Shown here: positions 17,314 to 24,381 of the stretch, piece after piece
Layout: every line of letters begins with the position of its first letter
Position numbering within the stretch: the stretch's first letter is position 1
Source of the DNA: Neolewinella maritima
Lineage (GTDB): Bacteria; Bacteroidota; Bacteroidia; Chitinophagales; Saprospiraceae
Length of the DNA stretch: 64,000 nt
Reading direction: 5' to 3'
Assembly (NCBI RefSeq): GCF_923081025.1
Contig: NZ_CAKLPZ010000003.1
Location: 248,001-312,000, forward strand
The notes under the pieces: model-generated
What the model saw: the letters and a program-made list of their open reading frames with translations, nothing else
Database searches by the model: none
What the model was told of the DNA's origin: nothing
Position numbers and translations under genes: made by a program

Positions 17314-17371
17314 GCGGTAGGGTGATACGTACTAAAGCCCTTGCTTATTTTGCGACAGGCGGTTAAAAATT

Positions 17372-17401
17372 TTGTTTTGTTGATCGTTTTTACAATTTTT
17401 G
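17372..17401 (+). promoter_or_regulatory. Candidate promoter upstream of tRNA-Ser
   Basis: TTG at 17372-17374 and AATTTTTG at 17394-17401 have the spacing of a Bacteroidota -33/-7 promoter (one mismatch to TAnnTTTG). It lies 76 bp before the tRNA in an otherwise AT-rich patch. Confidence 0.3.
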
Positions 17402-17477
17402 CGTCTACACCCACGGTCCCTGACCTGGGAATGACAGTACGGGAGGCTGAATGAAGCCACCCGAAACGAATTCATAC

Positions 17478-17564
17478 GGAGAAGTGCTCGAGTGGTTGAA
17501 GAGGTACGCCTGGAAAGCGTATATGCGGGTAACCGTATCGAGGGTTCGAATCCCTCTTTCTCCG
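17478..17564 (+). tRNA. tRNA-Ser (anticodon GGA)
   Basis: An 87-base cloverleaf. The acceptor stem GGAGAAG pairs with TTTCTCC (one G-T wobble) and is followed by the discriminator G typical of tRNA-Ser. The anticodon loop CTGGAAA holds GGA at 17512-17514, reading UCC and UCU. The long variable arm (TATGCGGGTAACCGTA) is as expected for a class II tRNA, and the T arm is GAGGG-TTCGAAT-CCCTC. CCA is not encoded. Confidence 0.95.
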
Positions 17565-17643
17565 CAGTGCCTTACGCCAAATGGCGGGAGGTTCTCATCT
17601 TATTCTTACGCAACCACACTACGTTAAACCTTTAAATACGGCT

Positions 17644-18372
17644 ATGCGACATCTTATTAAACCACTGGCGGTACTCGCGCTGGTCGCCTTTTCCGCAGCG
17701 GATCTGGCAGCTCAAGAATCCGACGGCTTCCAGGTCCTGAAGAAGAACTTCATCGACGGCGACTGGCGCTTCATGGCGATCGTACTGATCTGTCTGATTC
17801 TCGGTTTGGCGTTCTGTATCGAGCGAATCATCACGCTCAACCTGGCCTCCACCAACACCGACAAGCTCCTCTCCCGTATCGGAGAACGCCTCGAAGCCGG
17901 TGATGTGGAAGGTGCCAAGGAAGTAGCGAAGTCTACCCCCGGCCCCACCGCCAGCGTACTGTACGAAGGACTCCGCCACAGCTCCGAAGGCCCCGACGCC
18001 GTAGAGAAGGCGATCGTCAGCTACGGTTCCGTACAGATGGGCCTGCTCGAGCGCGGCCTGGTATGGATCGCCCTGTTTATCGCCATTGCTCCCATGCTCG
18101 GCTTTATGGGTACGGTAATCGGTATGATCCAGGCCTTCAACCGTATTGAGACGGTAGGTGACCTGAGCCCCGCGGTAGTAGCCGGCGGTATTAAGGTAGC
18201 CCTGCTGACCACGGTATTCGGTCTGGTAGTAGCCATTATCCTGCAGATCCTGTACAACTACATCGTCAACAAGATCGACGGTATCGTCAACCGCATGGAA
18301 GATGCTACGATCGCCCTGGTAGACATCATGGCGACCAACAACATCTTTACGACCACGCGTCCCCGGATCTAA
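17644..18372 (+). CDS. exbB: MotA/TolQ/ExbB proton channel family protein
   Basis: A 242-residue inner-membrane protein that with ExbD turns the proton gradient into force for TonB-dependent transport or a related envelope system. A signal-like first helix (LAVLALVAFSAADLAAQ) precedes TM helices at about 40-60, 135-160 and 180-205. The family core GLVWIALFIAIAPMLGFMGTVIGMIQAF and LLTTVFGLVVAIILQILYNY are plain. I chose ATG 17644 rather than the one at 17581, which lies within 20 bp of the tRNA. It heads a four-gene operon whose other members are a small membrane protein and two exbD-type genes. Confidence 0.88.
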   Translation: MRHLIKPLAVLALVAFSAADLAAQESDGFQVLKKNFIDGDWRFMAIVLICLILGLAFCIERIITLNLASTNTDKLLSRIGERLEAGDVEGAKEVAKSTPGPTASVLYEGLRHSSEGPDAVEKAIVSYGSVQMGLLERGLVWIALFIAIAPMLGFMGTVIGMIQAFNRIETVGDLSPAVVAGGIKVALLTTVFGLVVAIILQILYNYIVNKIDGIVNRMEDATIALVDIMATNNIFTTTRPRI

Positions 18373-18401
18373 CCGGCTCATCCGCAAAAATCCAATCAAC
18401 T

Positions 18402-18908
18402 ATGTATACGTTCTTAAACAAGTACGGTCAGGCGTTGGCCTTCGGGATTGGAGTGCTGATCACGGTTATCTTTCTGGCGGCGATCTTCTCCGCGGACGAC
18501 ACGACCCGCGAACTGCTCCTAGCTAACGATAAGTCGCCCGAGGCGTACGATACCGGCATCTTCGACTTCGGTATCACCATTTCCGTCGTCCTGATCGGCC
18601 TGGCCTTCTTGGTAGCCATCATCTTCGGAGTGGTCCAGATGATCGACAACCCCAAGGGTTCGCTCAAGGGAATTGCCGGACTGGTCGCACTCGTCCTCAT
18701 CATGTTCATCGGATACTCGATGGCCAGCGGTGAGGTCAACGATCCGGAGATCGCTAACGCGATCACCAAGTTCGAGACTTCACAGGAGGCCTCTATTTCA
18801 CCGGGCAATTTGAAATTCATCAGCGGCTCCATCGTGACGGCGCTGATCATGCTAGCCCTGGCGGTACTCACCCTCGTGGTGTTCGGTATCCGCGGCCTCT
18901 TTAAGTAA
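18402..18908 (+). CDS. Uncharacterised four-helix membrane protein of the exb operon
   Basis: A 168-residue protein with four predicted membrane helices, at about residues 12-30, 60-80, 88-107 and 140-165, and two acidic soluble stretches (SADDTTRELLLANDKSPEAYD and SGEVNDPEIANAITKFETSQ). I know of no defined domain in it. Its place between exbB and exbD, with gaps of 29 and 22 bp, is the usual Bacteroidota order in which a small membrane protein of unknown function separates the two, so it probably belongs to the same energising complex. No homologue with a known role can be named. Confidence 0.7.
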   Translation: MYTFLNKYGQALAFGIGVLITVIFLAAIFSADDTTRELLLANDKSPEAYDTGIFDFGITISVVLIGLAFLVAIIFGVVQMIDNPKGSLKGIAGLVALVLIMFIGYSMASGEVNDPEIANAITKFETSQEASISPGNLKFISGSIVTALIMLALAVLTLVVFGIRGLFK

Positions 18909-18930
18909 CCAATCACAACCGACTACGACC

Positions 18931-19488
18931 ATGGCTAAGACCAAAACGAGAGACCGGATGAATAACGAGATCAATGCAGGCTCGATGGCGGATATCGCCT
19001 TCCTGCTGCTGATCTTCTTTCTGGTCACCACCACTATCGCAGAAGACAAGGGCATTCTCGTCAAGCTACCACCCTGGTCCGATGAGGAACCCGATATCAC
19101 CAAGCTGAAGGAGCGCAACGTGTTCTCCGTGCTGGTCAATGCGCAAAACCAGCTGCTCGTCCGCGAGGAGCCGGCCCGCATCGGCGAGCTACGCGAACGC
19201 GCCAAGGAGTTCATCATGAACCCCAGCAAGCGCCCCGACCTGGCCGAAGGCCCACGGAATGCTATTATCTCCCTGAAGAACGACCGGGGTACTAACTACG
19301 AGACCTACCTGGCCGTCTACAATGAGCTCAAGGGTGCGTACGACGAACTGTGGGACGAACTCTCCGAACGCCGGTACGGACAGCCTTACTCGGACGAGAT
19401 GCCCTTCGCTCAGCGCAAGGCCATTCGCGACGAGATCCCCATGGTACTGTCCGAAGCCGAGCCCACCAACTTCGGTGAGGAGCAGTAA
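18931..19488 (+). CDS. exbD: ExbD/TolR family biopolymer transport protein (first copy)
   Basis: A 185-residue protein with a short cytoplasmic N-terminus, a single TM helix SMADIAFLLLIFFLVTTTIAED and a periplasmic domain. The Asp in MADIAFLL is the protonatable residue of the family. The periplasmic part is longer than in Escherichia coli ExbD and carries a charged, Arg- and Glu-rich insert (ERNVFSVLVN to DLAEGPRNAI), then a C-terminal tail. It is followed 73 bp later by a second exbD. Bacteroidota often carry two different exbD genes side by side, thought to form mixed complexes with one ExbB. Confidence 0.88.
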   Translation: MAKTKTRDRMNNEINAGSMADIAFLLLIFFLVTTTIAEDKGILVKLPPWSDEEPDITKLKERNVFSVLVNAQNQLLVREEPARIGELRERAKEFIMNPSKRPDLAEGPRNAIISLKNDRGTNYETYLAVYNELKGAYDELWDELSERRYGQPYSDEMPFAQRKAIRDEIPMVLSEAEPTNFGEEQ

Positions 19489-19561
19489 ATCGGACCGTTC
19501 ACCCACCATTACCGCCCGCAGATTCATCTGTTAAGCGCAGTCACTAATACAAACTCAACCC

Positions 19562-20038
19562 ATGGCCAAGTTTAGCAAAAAGCGCGGCAAGTCTTCCCCC
19601 GCGATCTCTACCGCCTCGCTGCCCGATATCATCTTCATGTTGCTCTTCTTCTTCATGATGGTGACCGTGCTGCGGGACTCCGACCTAAAGCTCTCCGTCA
19701 ATACGCCGGAAGCCACTCAGCTCACCAAGCTGGATGAGAAGTCGCTGGTCAACTACATCTACGTAGGACGCCCTACGCAGCAGTACCAGGCCGTATACGG
19801 TACTTCGCCCCGCATCCAGCTGAGCGACAAGATCTCCACGGTCGATGACATCCCCCTGTTCCTGGAACAGCACAAAGTGAAGCTCCCCGAGGCCAAGCGT
19901 AGCCGTATCACCTCCTCGCTTCGTGTGGACGGCGATGTCACCATGGGTATCGTACAGGACGTCAAGACCAAGCTGCGTAAGAGTAACCAGCTGAAGATCA
20001 ACTACTCCGCCGGTAAGCGTACCGACGAGCTACGGTAA
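19562..20038 (+). CDS. exbD: ExbD/TolR family biopolymer transport protein (second copy)
   Basis: A 158-residue ExbD-type protein with the TM helix SLPDIIFMLLFFFMMVTVLRDS, in which the Asp is again the proton-relay residue. The periplasmic domain is shorter than in the first copy and has VNYIYVGRPTQQY and VDGDVTMGIVQDVKTKLRKSNQLKINYS, matching the family's folded core. It is the last gene of the operon and is followed by a strong terminator. The protein starts with a basic tail (KFSKKRGKSS). The two ExbD proteins are clearly divergent, so they are not a recent duplication. Confidence 0.88.
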   Translation: MAKFSKKRGKSSPAISTASLPDIIFMLLFFFMMVTVLRDSDLKLSVNTPEATQLTKLDEKSLVNYIYVGRPTQQYQAVYGTSPRIQLSDKISTVDDIPLFLEQHKVKLPEAKRSRITSSLRVDGDVTMGIVQDVKTKLRKSNQLKINYSAGKRTDELR

Positions 20039-20069
20039 TCGATCGGTAGGACCACCTCCTGCCACCACA

Positions 20070-20105
20070 AAGCCGCTTCTCCTCACTGGGGAAGCGGCTT
20101 TTTTG
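20070..20105 (+). terminator. Intrinsic terminator after the exb operon
   Basis: A perfect 10-bp stem AAGCCGCTTC / GAAGCGGCTT with an 11-base loop is followed by TTTTTTG. It lies 32 bp after the second exbD. Confidence 0.85.
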
Positions 20106-20308
20106 TGTCCGCTTACCAGCGCTTGCGGACTGGGCGCTGGGGTCAAGTGTACTCCCCATTGACACCATAGACTCCCCAGATACCCAGGCTTGACTAGTAA
20201 CCTGCCTGCTGCGGTAGCTATAGTAGCCTCGACCTAGCCACAAATACACTATAGCTTAGCTGGATAGATTTAGATAAATCCTAATAGGTAGAAGGCTCCA
20301 TCTACTAC

Positions 20309-20349
20309 GTCAATCGCCCACTCCAAACAAGTTGGAGCGGGCGATTGAC
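20309..20349 (-). terminator. Long hairpin between the exb operon and the MFS gene
   Basis: An 18-bp stem with one mismatch: GTCAATCGCCCACTCCAA and TTGGAGCGGGCGATTGAC, loop ACAA. It lies 22 bp beyond the MFS stop, without a strong T-run, so it may be a transcript end or a stability hairpin. The 203 bp between it and the terminator at 20105 hold no gene. Confidence 0.5.
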
Positions 20350-20371
20350 TGTAAATCATTTCGGCTCAGTG

Positions 20372-21673
20372 CTACCGGGCCGAACCGGGTACCGACATGG
20401 CGTCGGGGTCCAGCATCACTTCATCAGCGTGTACCTGCGGCTTGTTGCGCATGTAGAAGTATAGGCCGCCGAAGAGAACGATCAGGATGATGGGGAAGTA
20501 GATCATGGCCTGTAGCGTCTCTCGCCCGGCAATGAGGTCCGCTTCCGGGCCGGTAGCACCGATGGCGGTAGCCGCTGCGGTAGCGCTCTCGAGCCAGCCA
20601 CCGATGACCGGATTCCAAACTACCATGGAGAACATGCCGATACCTCCCATGAGGGACAGGCCCAGTGCACCAGACTGAGGAGTGTACTCACTCACGAAGC
20701 CCAGCATGGTGGGCCAGAAGTAACATACACCCAGGGCAAACACCACCGCCGCCACGTAGATCATAGCGCCTTCTTGGGTACTCAGCAGGTAGATGCCCGC
20801 CGTGGTAAGAATGGAAGAGATCCACAGCACACCCGCCGGATTGAGCCGGTGGATGATGGGACCGGCAAAGAATCGACCCGTGGCCATCAAACCGGAAACC
20901 AGGGCCAGCACGAGCAGCGGTTGAGCCCCGGTGGCCCCGAGAATCTTTTCTACCCACTGTGTGGTACTGAACTCGGACGCCGCGGTAAGCGACATACAGA
21001 CGAACATAAACAGGTAGAGCGGATTGAGTAAGCCCTTAAAATTGGCACCGGTATCGTTGACGATATTCTGTGATTTCGGGAATTCCTGACCGAAGATCAG
21101 CACGGCGTACGCAAGCGTCGGAAGTACCATGACCCAGATCAGTCCCTGCCATCCTATTGCATCGCCCAGGAAGTTGGCAACGAGTGAGCCGATGACTATA
21201 CCGCCGGGAAACCAGACGTGAAACTTGTTGAGCATCTGACTCTTCTTGTCGGGATACATATCCACGATCATCGGATTACAGGCGGCCTCGACACTACCGT
21301 TGGCGAAACCGATGAAGAAGGTCGAGATGATCAGACCCCAGAAGCCACCGGCGTAAATCGTGAGGAGGAGTCCGGCCAGGTGGCTGACAAAGGCCATCCA
21401 GAGTAGATTCTTCGGCCCTACCTGATTATAGATCAGCCCGCCGACGATCATCGCAACGGGAAAGCCCAGAAAGGCCATGGAATTGACCCAGCCCAGTTCT
21501 ACGTCGTTTAGGGCGAAGGTCTCTCCCAGTTCTGTAAGGATGCCCGCGCGAATGGCGAAGGTCATCGCCGTAACGATCAAGGATACACAGGCGGCCAGAA
21601 ACAGCCGGTCCCGGTTCGCCGGCACCCCGGCCGGAATGCGGTCCTGCTGACCGGATGCAATAATGGTACTCAT
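20372..21673 (-). CDS. MFS transporter, sugar porter type (FucP-like)
   Basis: A 433-residue major-facilitator protein with about twelve membrane helices. The family pattern VELGWVNSMAFLGFPVAMIVGGLIYNQVGPKN corresponds to helices 2-3, and GSVEAACNPMIVDMYPDKKSQMLNKFHVWFPGG to the helix 4-5 region typical of fucose/glucose-type porters in Bacteroidota. It is cotranscribed with the DUF1080 lipoprotein just upstream (25 bp gap). DUF1080 proteins process 3-keto-disaccharides or similar, so the transporter may import the released sugar; this is inference from neighbourhood. A long hairpin follows the stop. Confidence 0.88.
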   Translation of the reverse strand: MSTIIASGQQDRIPAGVPANRDRLFLAACVSLIVTAMTFAIRAGILTELGETFALNDVELGWVNSMAFLGFPVAMIVGGLIYNQVGPKNLLWMAFVSHLAGLLLTIYAGGFWGLIISTFFIGFANGSVEAACNPMIVDMYPDKKSQMLNKFHVWFPGGIVIGSLVANFLGDAIGWQGLIWVMVLPTLAYAVLIFGQEFPKSQNIVNDTGANFKGLLNPLYLFMFVCMSLTAASEFSTTQWVEKILGATGAQPLLVLALVSGLMATGRFFAGPIIHRLNPAGVLWISSILTTAGIYLLSTQEGAMIYVAAVVFALGVCYFWPTMLGFVSEYTPQSGALGLSLMGGIGMFSMVVWNPVIGGWLESATAAATAIGATGPEADLIAGRETLQAMIYFPIILIVLFGGLYFYMRNKPQVHADEVMLDPDAMSVPGSAR

Positions 21674-21698
21674 ATACTATGATTTTCTAGGTTATCGA

Positions 21699-22478
21699 CT
21701 ACTTAGCGTCCAGGTCCCGAATACGAATGTTGCGGAACCAGACCGGGTCCCCGTGGTCCTGTAGGGCAATCTTGCCCGAGGTAGACTTGCCGAAGTCGGG
21801 CATATCCTTAAACTTGGACTCGGCGATCATCGCCTCCCAGGGCTCACCCTCGGCGGTGTAGCTGACGACCTTCTCCCCGTTCTGCCAGTGCTCGACGTAG
21901 CCGTCGGTGACCACCAGGCGGATCTTGTTCCATTCACCGGCGGGCTTAACGTTCTCCGGCTCCCCGGTGATCATATCGTAGAGGTCGCCGGACCGGTGGG
22001 TCGTGATCTTGGCGTCGGGGTGGCAGCTGTTGTCCAGGATCTGCATCTCGGGGCCGGTCTGCCAGGGGTAGCTGTTATCCTCAGATTCCACGATGTTGTA
22101 GATCAGGCCGCTGTTGCCGCACGCTCCGATCTTCCACTCTAGCTCCAGTTCGTAGTCGTCGTAGCTCTCGTCGGTGACCAGGTCACCGCCGCCCTCTACG
22201 CCGTGCTCGCCCTTGTTGGTGGTGTCGAGGTAGAGCACCCCGTCTTCGTCGATCTTCCAGGCGGGGCCGGGGGCATCCTCGCCGTATTTATGCCAGGCGT
22301 CGAGGGTGCCGCCGGCCAGGAGGTCGGTCCATTCGCCGTCACCCTCCAGGACTACATCCTCTTCGGTGGTCGACTGTGCTTCGGGAGTGGCCATGCTATC
22401 GGCGCGCGTAGAATCAGTGCCTCCACACGACAGCAGGAGCAGGGGGAGGCTTAGTAGAGTGAGTAGTCGGTAGTGCAT
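21699..22478 (-). CDS. DUF1080 (3-keto-disaccharide hydrolase family) lipoprotein
   Basis: A 259-residue lipoprotein: signal with the lipobox LLSC, an acidic linker, then the DUF1080 beta-sandwich. The domain shows TLDAWHKYGEDAPGPAWKIDEDGVLYL, a YELELEWKIGACGNSGLIYNI strand pair, GPEMQILDN and the C-terminal KIALQDHGDPVWFRNIRIR, all family signatures. The fold is concanavalin-like. Family members split 3-keto-glycosides. I start at ATG 22478, which opens on the signal; an upstream ATG at 22535 adds residues of no clear role. It heads an operon with the MFS transporter. Confidence 0.9.
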   Translation of the reverse strand: MHYRLLTLLSLPLLLLSCGGTDSTRADSMATPEAQSTTEEDVVLEGDGEWTDLLAGGTLDAWHKYGEDAPGPAWKIDEDGVLYLDTTNKGEHGVEGGGDLVTDESYDDYELELEWKIGACGNSGLIYNIVESEDNSYPWQTGPEMQILDNSCHPDAKITTHRSGDLYDMITGEPENVKPAGEWNKIRLVVTDGYVEHWQNGEKVVSYTAEGEPWEAMIAESKFKDMPDFGKSTSGKIALQDHGDPVWFRNIRIRDLDAK

Positions 22479-22549
22479 TGATCGTCGGTTTACCCTGGTA
22501 AGGTAAGAAGCTACGGTAAATATGAAGAATAGCAAAAACGGCCAGGCTA

Positions 22550-23662
22550 CTAGCGCGTCATGACGAAGCGGTAGGCAGCAGCGAGCTCCTCGGCCGAGCG
22601 CTCCGCCCGGTAGTGCTTGGTGATATAGGCAATAGCAGCGGTACCCAGGCGTTGGCGCAACGCTGGATCTTCTACCAGCCGGAGGACCGCGTGCACCAGC
22701 GCATCTTCGTCGCGCGGTGGTATGATGAGGGCGGTCTGCTCATGTACCCCCAGACCCCGGTTGCCCCCGATATCGGTCATGATGGTCGACCGACCCAGGA
22801 ACATACTCTCCAGCAATACTTTGCTGAGTCCCTCCCCCTTGACACTGGGTAGCAAACTGATATCGGCGCCGGCCAACAGCCGCAGTACGTCCTCCCGGTA
22901 GCCGGCAAAGGTGAAGTCCTCGGCGTCGTGGTAAGGACTGTCGGCCAGGTCGACGGGCAGGTCCGTTTCTTCCAGTCCCCGACCCACGAACAAGAAGTGA
23001 AGCGGTAGCTCGGCGGGCATCCGGCGAATGGCCGTACCCAGGTAGTCCAGACCCTTCATACGACGGGCGTGAGCGACCACGATGATCACCACCCGGTCCG
23101 CCGGTATATCGAAGGCAGCGTGCAGATCGATCGGCTCGATGGCCGCGTACCAGGCCGGGTCGTGTCCCTTGCCCACCACTACCGTCTTGGAGGCGTCGAA
23201 GAACCGCTGCGCGTCGATGCTGTCCTTTACCGCCTGACTCACGCAGGTGATCATATCCACCCGTGGGTGCAGGTGCTGGGTGTAGGCCGTAGGGTCGTAC
23301 CAGTTGACGTTACCCGTGTAGCCGCGGTAGGTAACCACCTTGCCGTCCCAGCCCTTCGCGGCGCGGACACCGGTGGCTACGGCCTTATTATTGTACAGGT
23401 GGAGGATGTCGTAGTCCCCCGTATCCAGTTCCTGCCGCAGGCGGTCGCGGTCGGCCCGTCCGAACTTCGTGGTTGGGTGCCAGTCGATGATGCGCACCCC
23501 GGCGGCCTCCAACTCTTCGAGGTAGTGAGCGCCCTCGCGGTGGGTCATAAGGGTTACCTGGTAGTCGTGCTGGCGTACCAGCTCTACGTAGAGTCTTCCC
23601 TCAGGACGTACGGCGTTAAGGCTATCCCGGTAGTCGGATACGACGAGTATCGAATAGCCCAT
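22550..23662 (-). CDS. Glycosyltransferase family 4 (GT-B)
   Basis: A 370-residue GT-B enzyme. The N-terminal domain starts ILVVSDYRDSLNAVRPEGRLYVELVRQHDYQVTLM, and the C-terminal sugar-nucleotide half carries VVVGKGHDPAWYAAIEPIDLHAAF, DRVVIIVVAHARRMKGLDYL and LPSVKGEGLSKVLLESMFLGRSTIMTDIGGNRGLG, with the E-x7-E signature of family GT4. The donor and acceptor are unknown; the enzyme would act in the cytoplasm, perhaps in cell-surface polysaccharide or lipid-sugar synthesis. The start codon directly abuts the stop of the DUF2461 gene, which suggests they are expressed together. Confidence 0.9.
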   Translation of the reverse strand: MGYSILVVSDYRDSLNAVRPEGRLYVELVRQHDYQVTLMTHREGAHYLEELEAAGVRIIDWHPTTKFGRADRDRLRQELDTGDYDILHLYNNKAVATGVRAAKGWDGKVVTYRGYTGNVNWYDPTAYTQHLHPRVDMITCVSQAVKDSIDAQRFFDASKTVVVGKGHDPAWYAAIEPIDLHAAFDIPADRVVIIVVAHARRMKGLDYLGTAIRRMPAELPLHFLFVGRGLEETDLPVDLADSPYHDAEDFTFAGYREDVLRLLAGADISLLPSVKGEGLSKVLLESMFLGRSTIMTDIGGNRGLGVHEQTALIIPPRDEDALVHAVLRLVEDPALRQRLGTAAIAYITKHYRAERSAEELAAAYRFVMTR

Positions 23663-24349
23663 CTAGTCCAGGATACTTTCGCCGTTCGCGTCCGTGGTGA
23701 GTACCTCGCTGAAGTAGTCGAAGAACGGACGCAGCCCCAGCAGGGCTTCTTCCGCCAAATCAATGAAGTCTGCGGAGAGCACCTCCTGCTCGCTAAAGGT
23801 CCGGGCCGCGTAGAACTGCTTGTAGCGGAGCAGGTCGATGTTGGGGTGGTCCCTGGGATAGCCCTGCGGGGCCGTCTTGAGTTGCTCGCCCCGCAGGGTA
23901 CCGTATAGGCGGGTGAACTCCTTCGCCCCAGTGATCTCCCGCAGCGCACCGGCGTCCCCGTCCAGTTCTTCGCGGATGCGCTTGAGGTCTGCGCGCTCGA
24001 TGCCGTAAAAGCCGCCGCCGACCATATTTTCGCTGGGGGAGAGGTGGAAGTAATAGCCGCCGCGTCGTTGCTTGCCGTCGCGGGTAAAACTGCCGGCGAA
24101 GTTGGTCTTATAGGGCAGCTTGTTCTTGCTGAAGCGCACGTCGCGGTAGATGCGGAAGAGCGCCTTTTTGCCGTTTTGGGTACTTATGACATCCGTCTTA
24201 GCGAGGCGGTCGAGCAGCTCCTGGGCGAAGGCGGCTACGTTGGCGCGGGCCGCGTCGTAGGCTTCCCGGTGCGCCGCGAACCAGTCGCGGTCGTTGTGCG
24301 CCGCCAGCTGGCGCAGGAAGGTGTAGGTAGCGTGCTCGATCCGTGCCAT
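23663..24349 (-). CDS. DUF2461 domain-containing protein
   Basis: A 228-residue protein of the TIGR02453/DUF2461 family. The pattern FLRQLAAHNDRDWFAAHREAYDAAR, KTDVISTQNGKKALFRIYRDVRFSKNKLPYKTN and GYYFHLSPSENMVGGGFYGIE is characteristic. The function is unknown; the protein is widespread in bacteria and appears in some fungi. It is the first gene of a two-gene operon with the glycosyltransferase. A TACCTTCG -7 box lies 4 bases before its ATG, so its transcript would have little or no leader. Confidence 0.88.
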   Translation of the reverse strand: MARIEHATYTFLRQLAAHNDRDWFAAHREAYDAARANVAAFAQELLDRLAKTDVISTQNGKKALFRIYRDVRFSKNKLPYKTNFAGSFTRDGKQRRGGYYFHLSPSENMVGGGFYGIERADLKRIREELDGDAGALREITGAKEFTRLYGTLRGEQLKTAPQGYPRDHPNIDLLRYKQFYAARTFSEQEVLSADFIDLAEEALLGLRPFFDYFSEVLTTDANGESILD

Positions 24350-24353
24350 GGGC

Positions 24354-24377
24354 CGAAGGTACTACTGCCTACCTTTG
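24354..24377. promoter_or_regulatory. Compact divergent promoter pair with leaderless spacing
   Basis: Within 32 bp, TACCTTCG (minus strand, bases 24354-24361) and TACCTTTG (plus strand, 24370-24377) face away from each other. Each ends 4 bases before an ATG (DUF2461 on the minus strand, ABC exporter on the plus strand). Known -7 boxes in Bacteroidota lie about 7 nt before the transcript start, so both mRNAs would start at or inside the start codon. Confidence 0.5.
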
Positions 24378-24381
24378 CGGC

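Noticed and set aside
23069..23908. A 279-codon plus-strand frame opposite the glycosyltransferase and DUF2461 genes
   Set aside because: It is a shadow of GC-rich coding sequence, spans the junction of two well-supported genes and contains no known motif.
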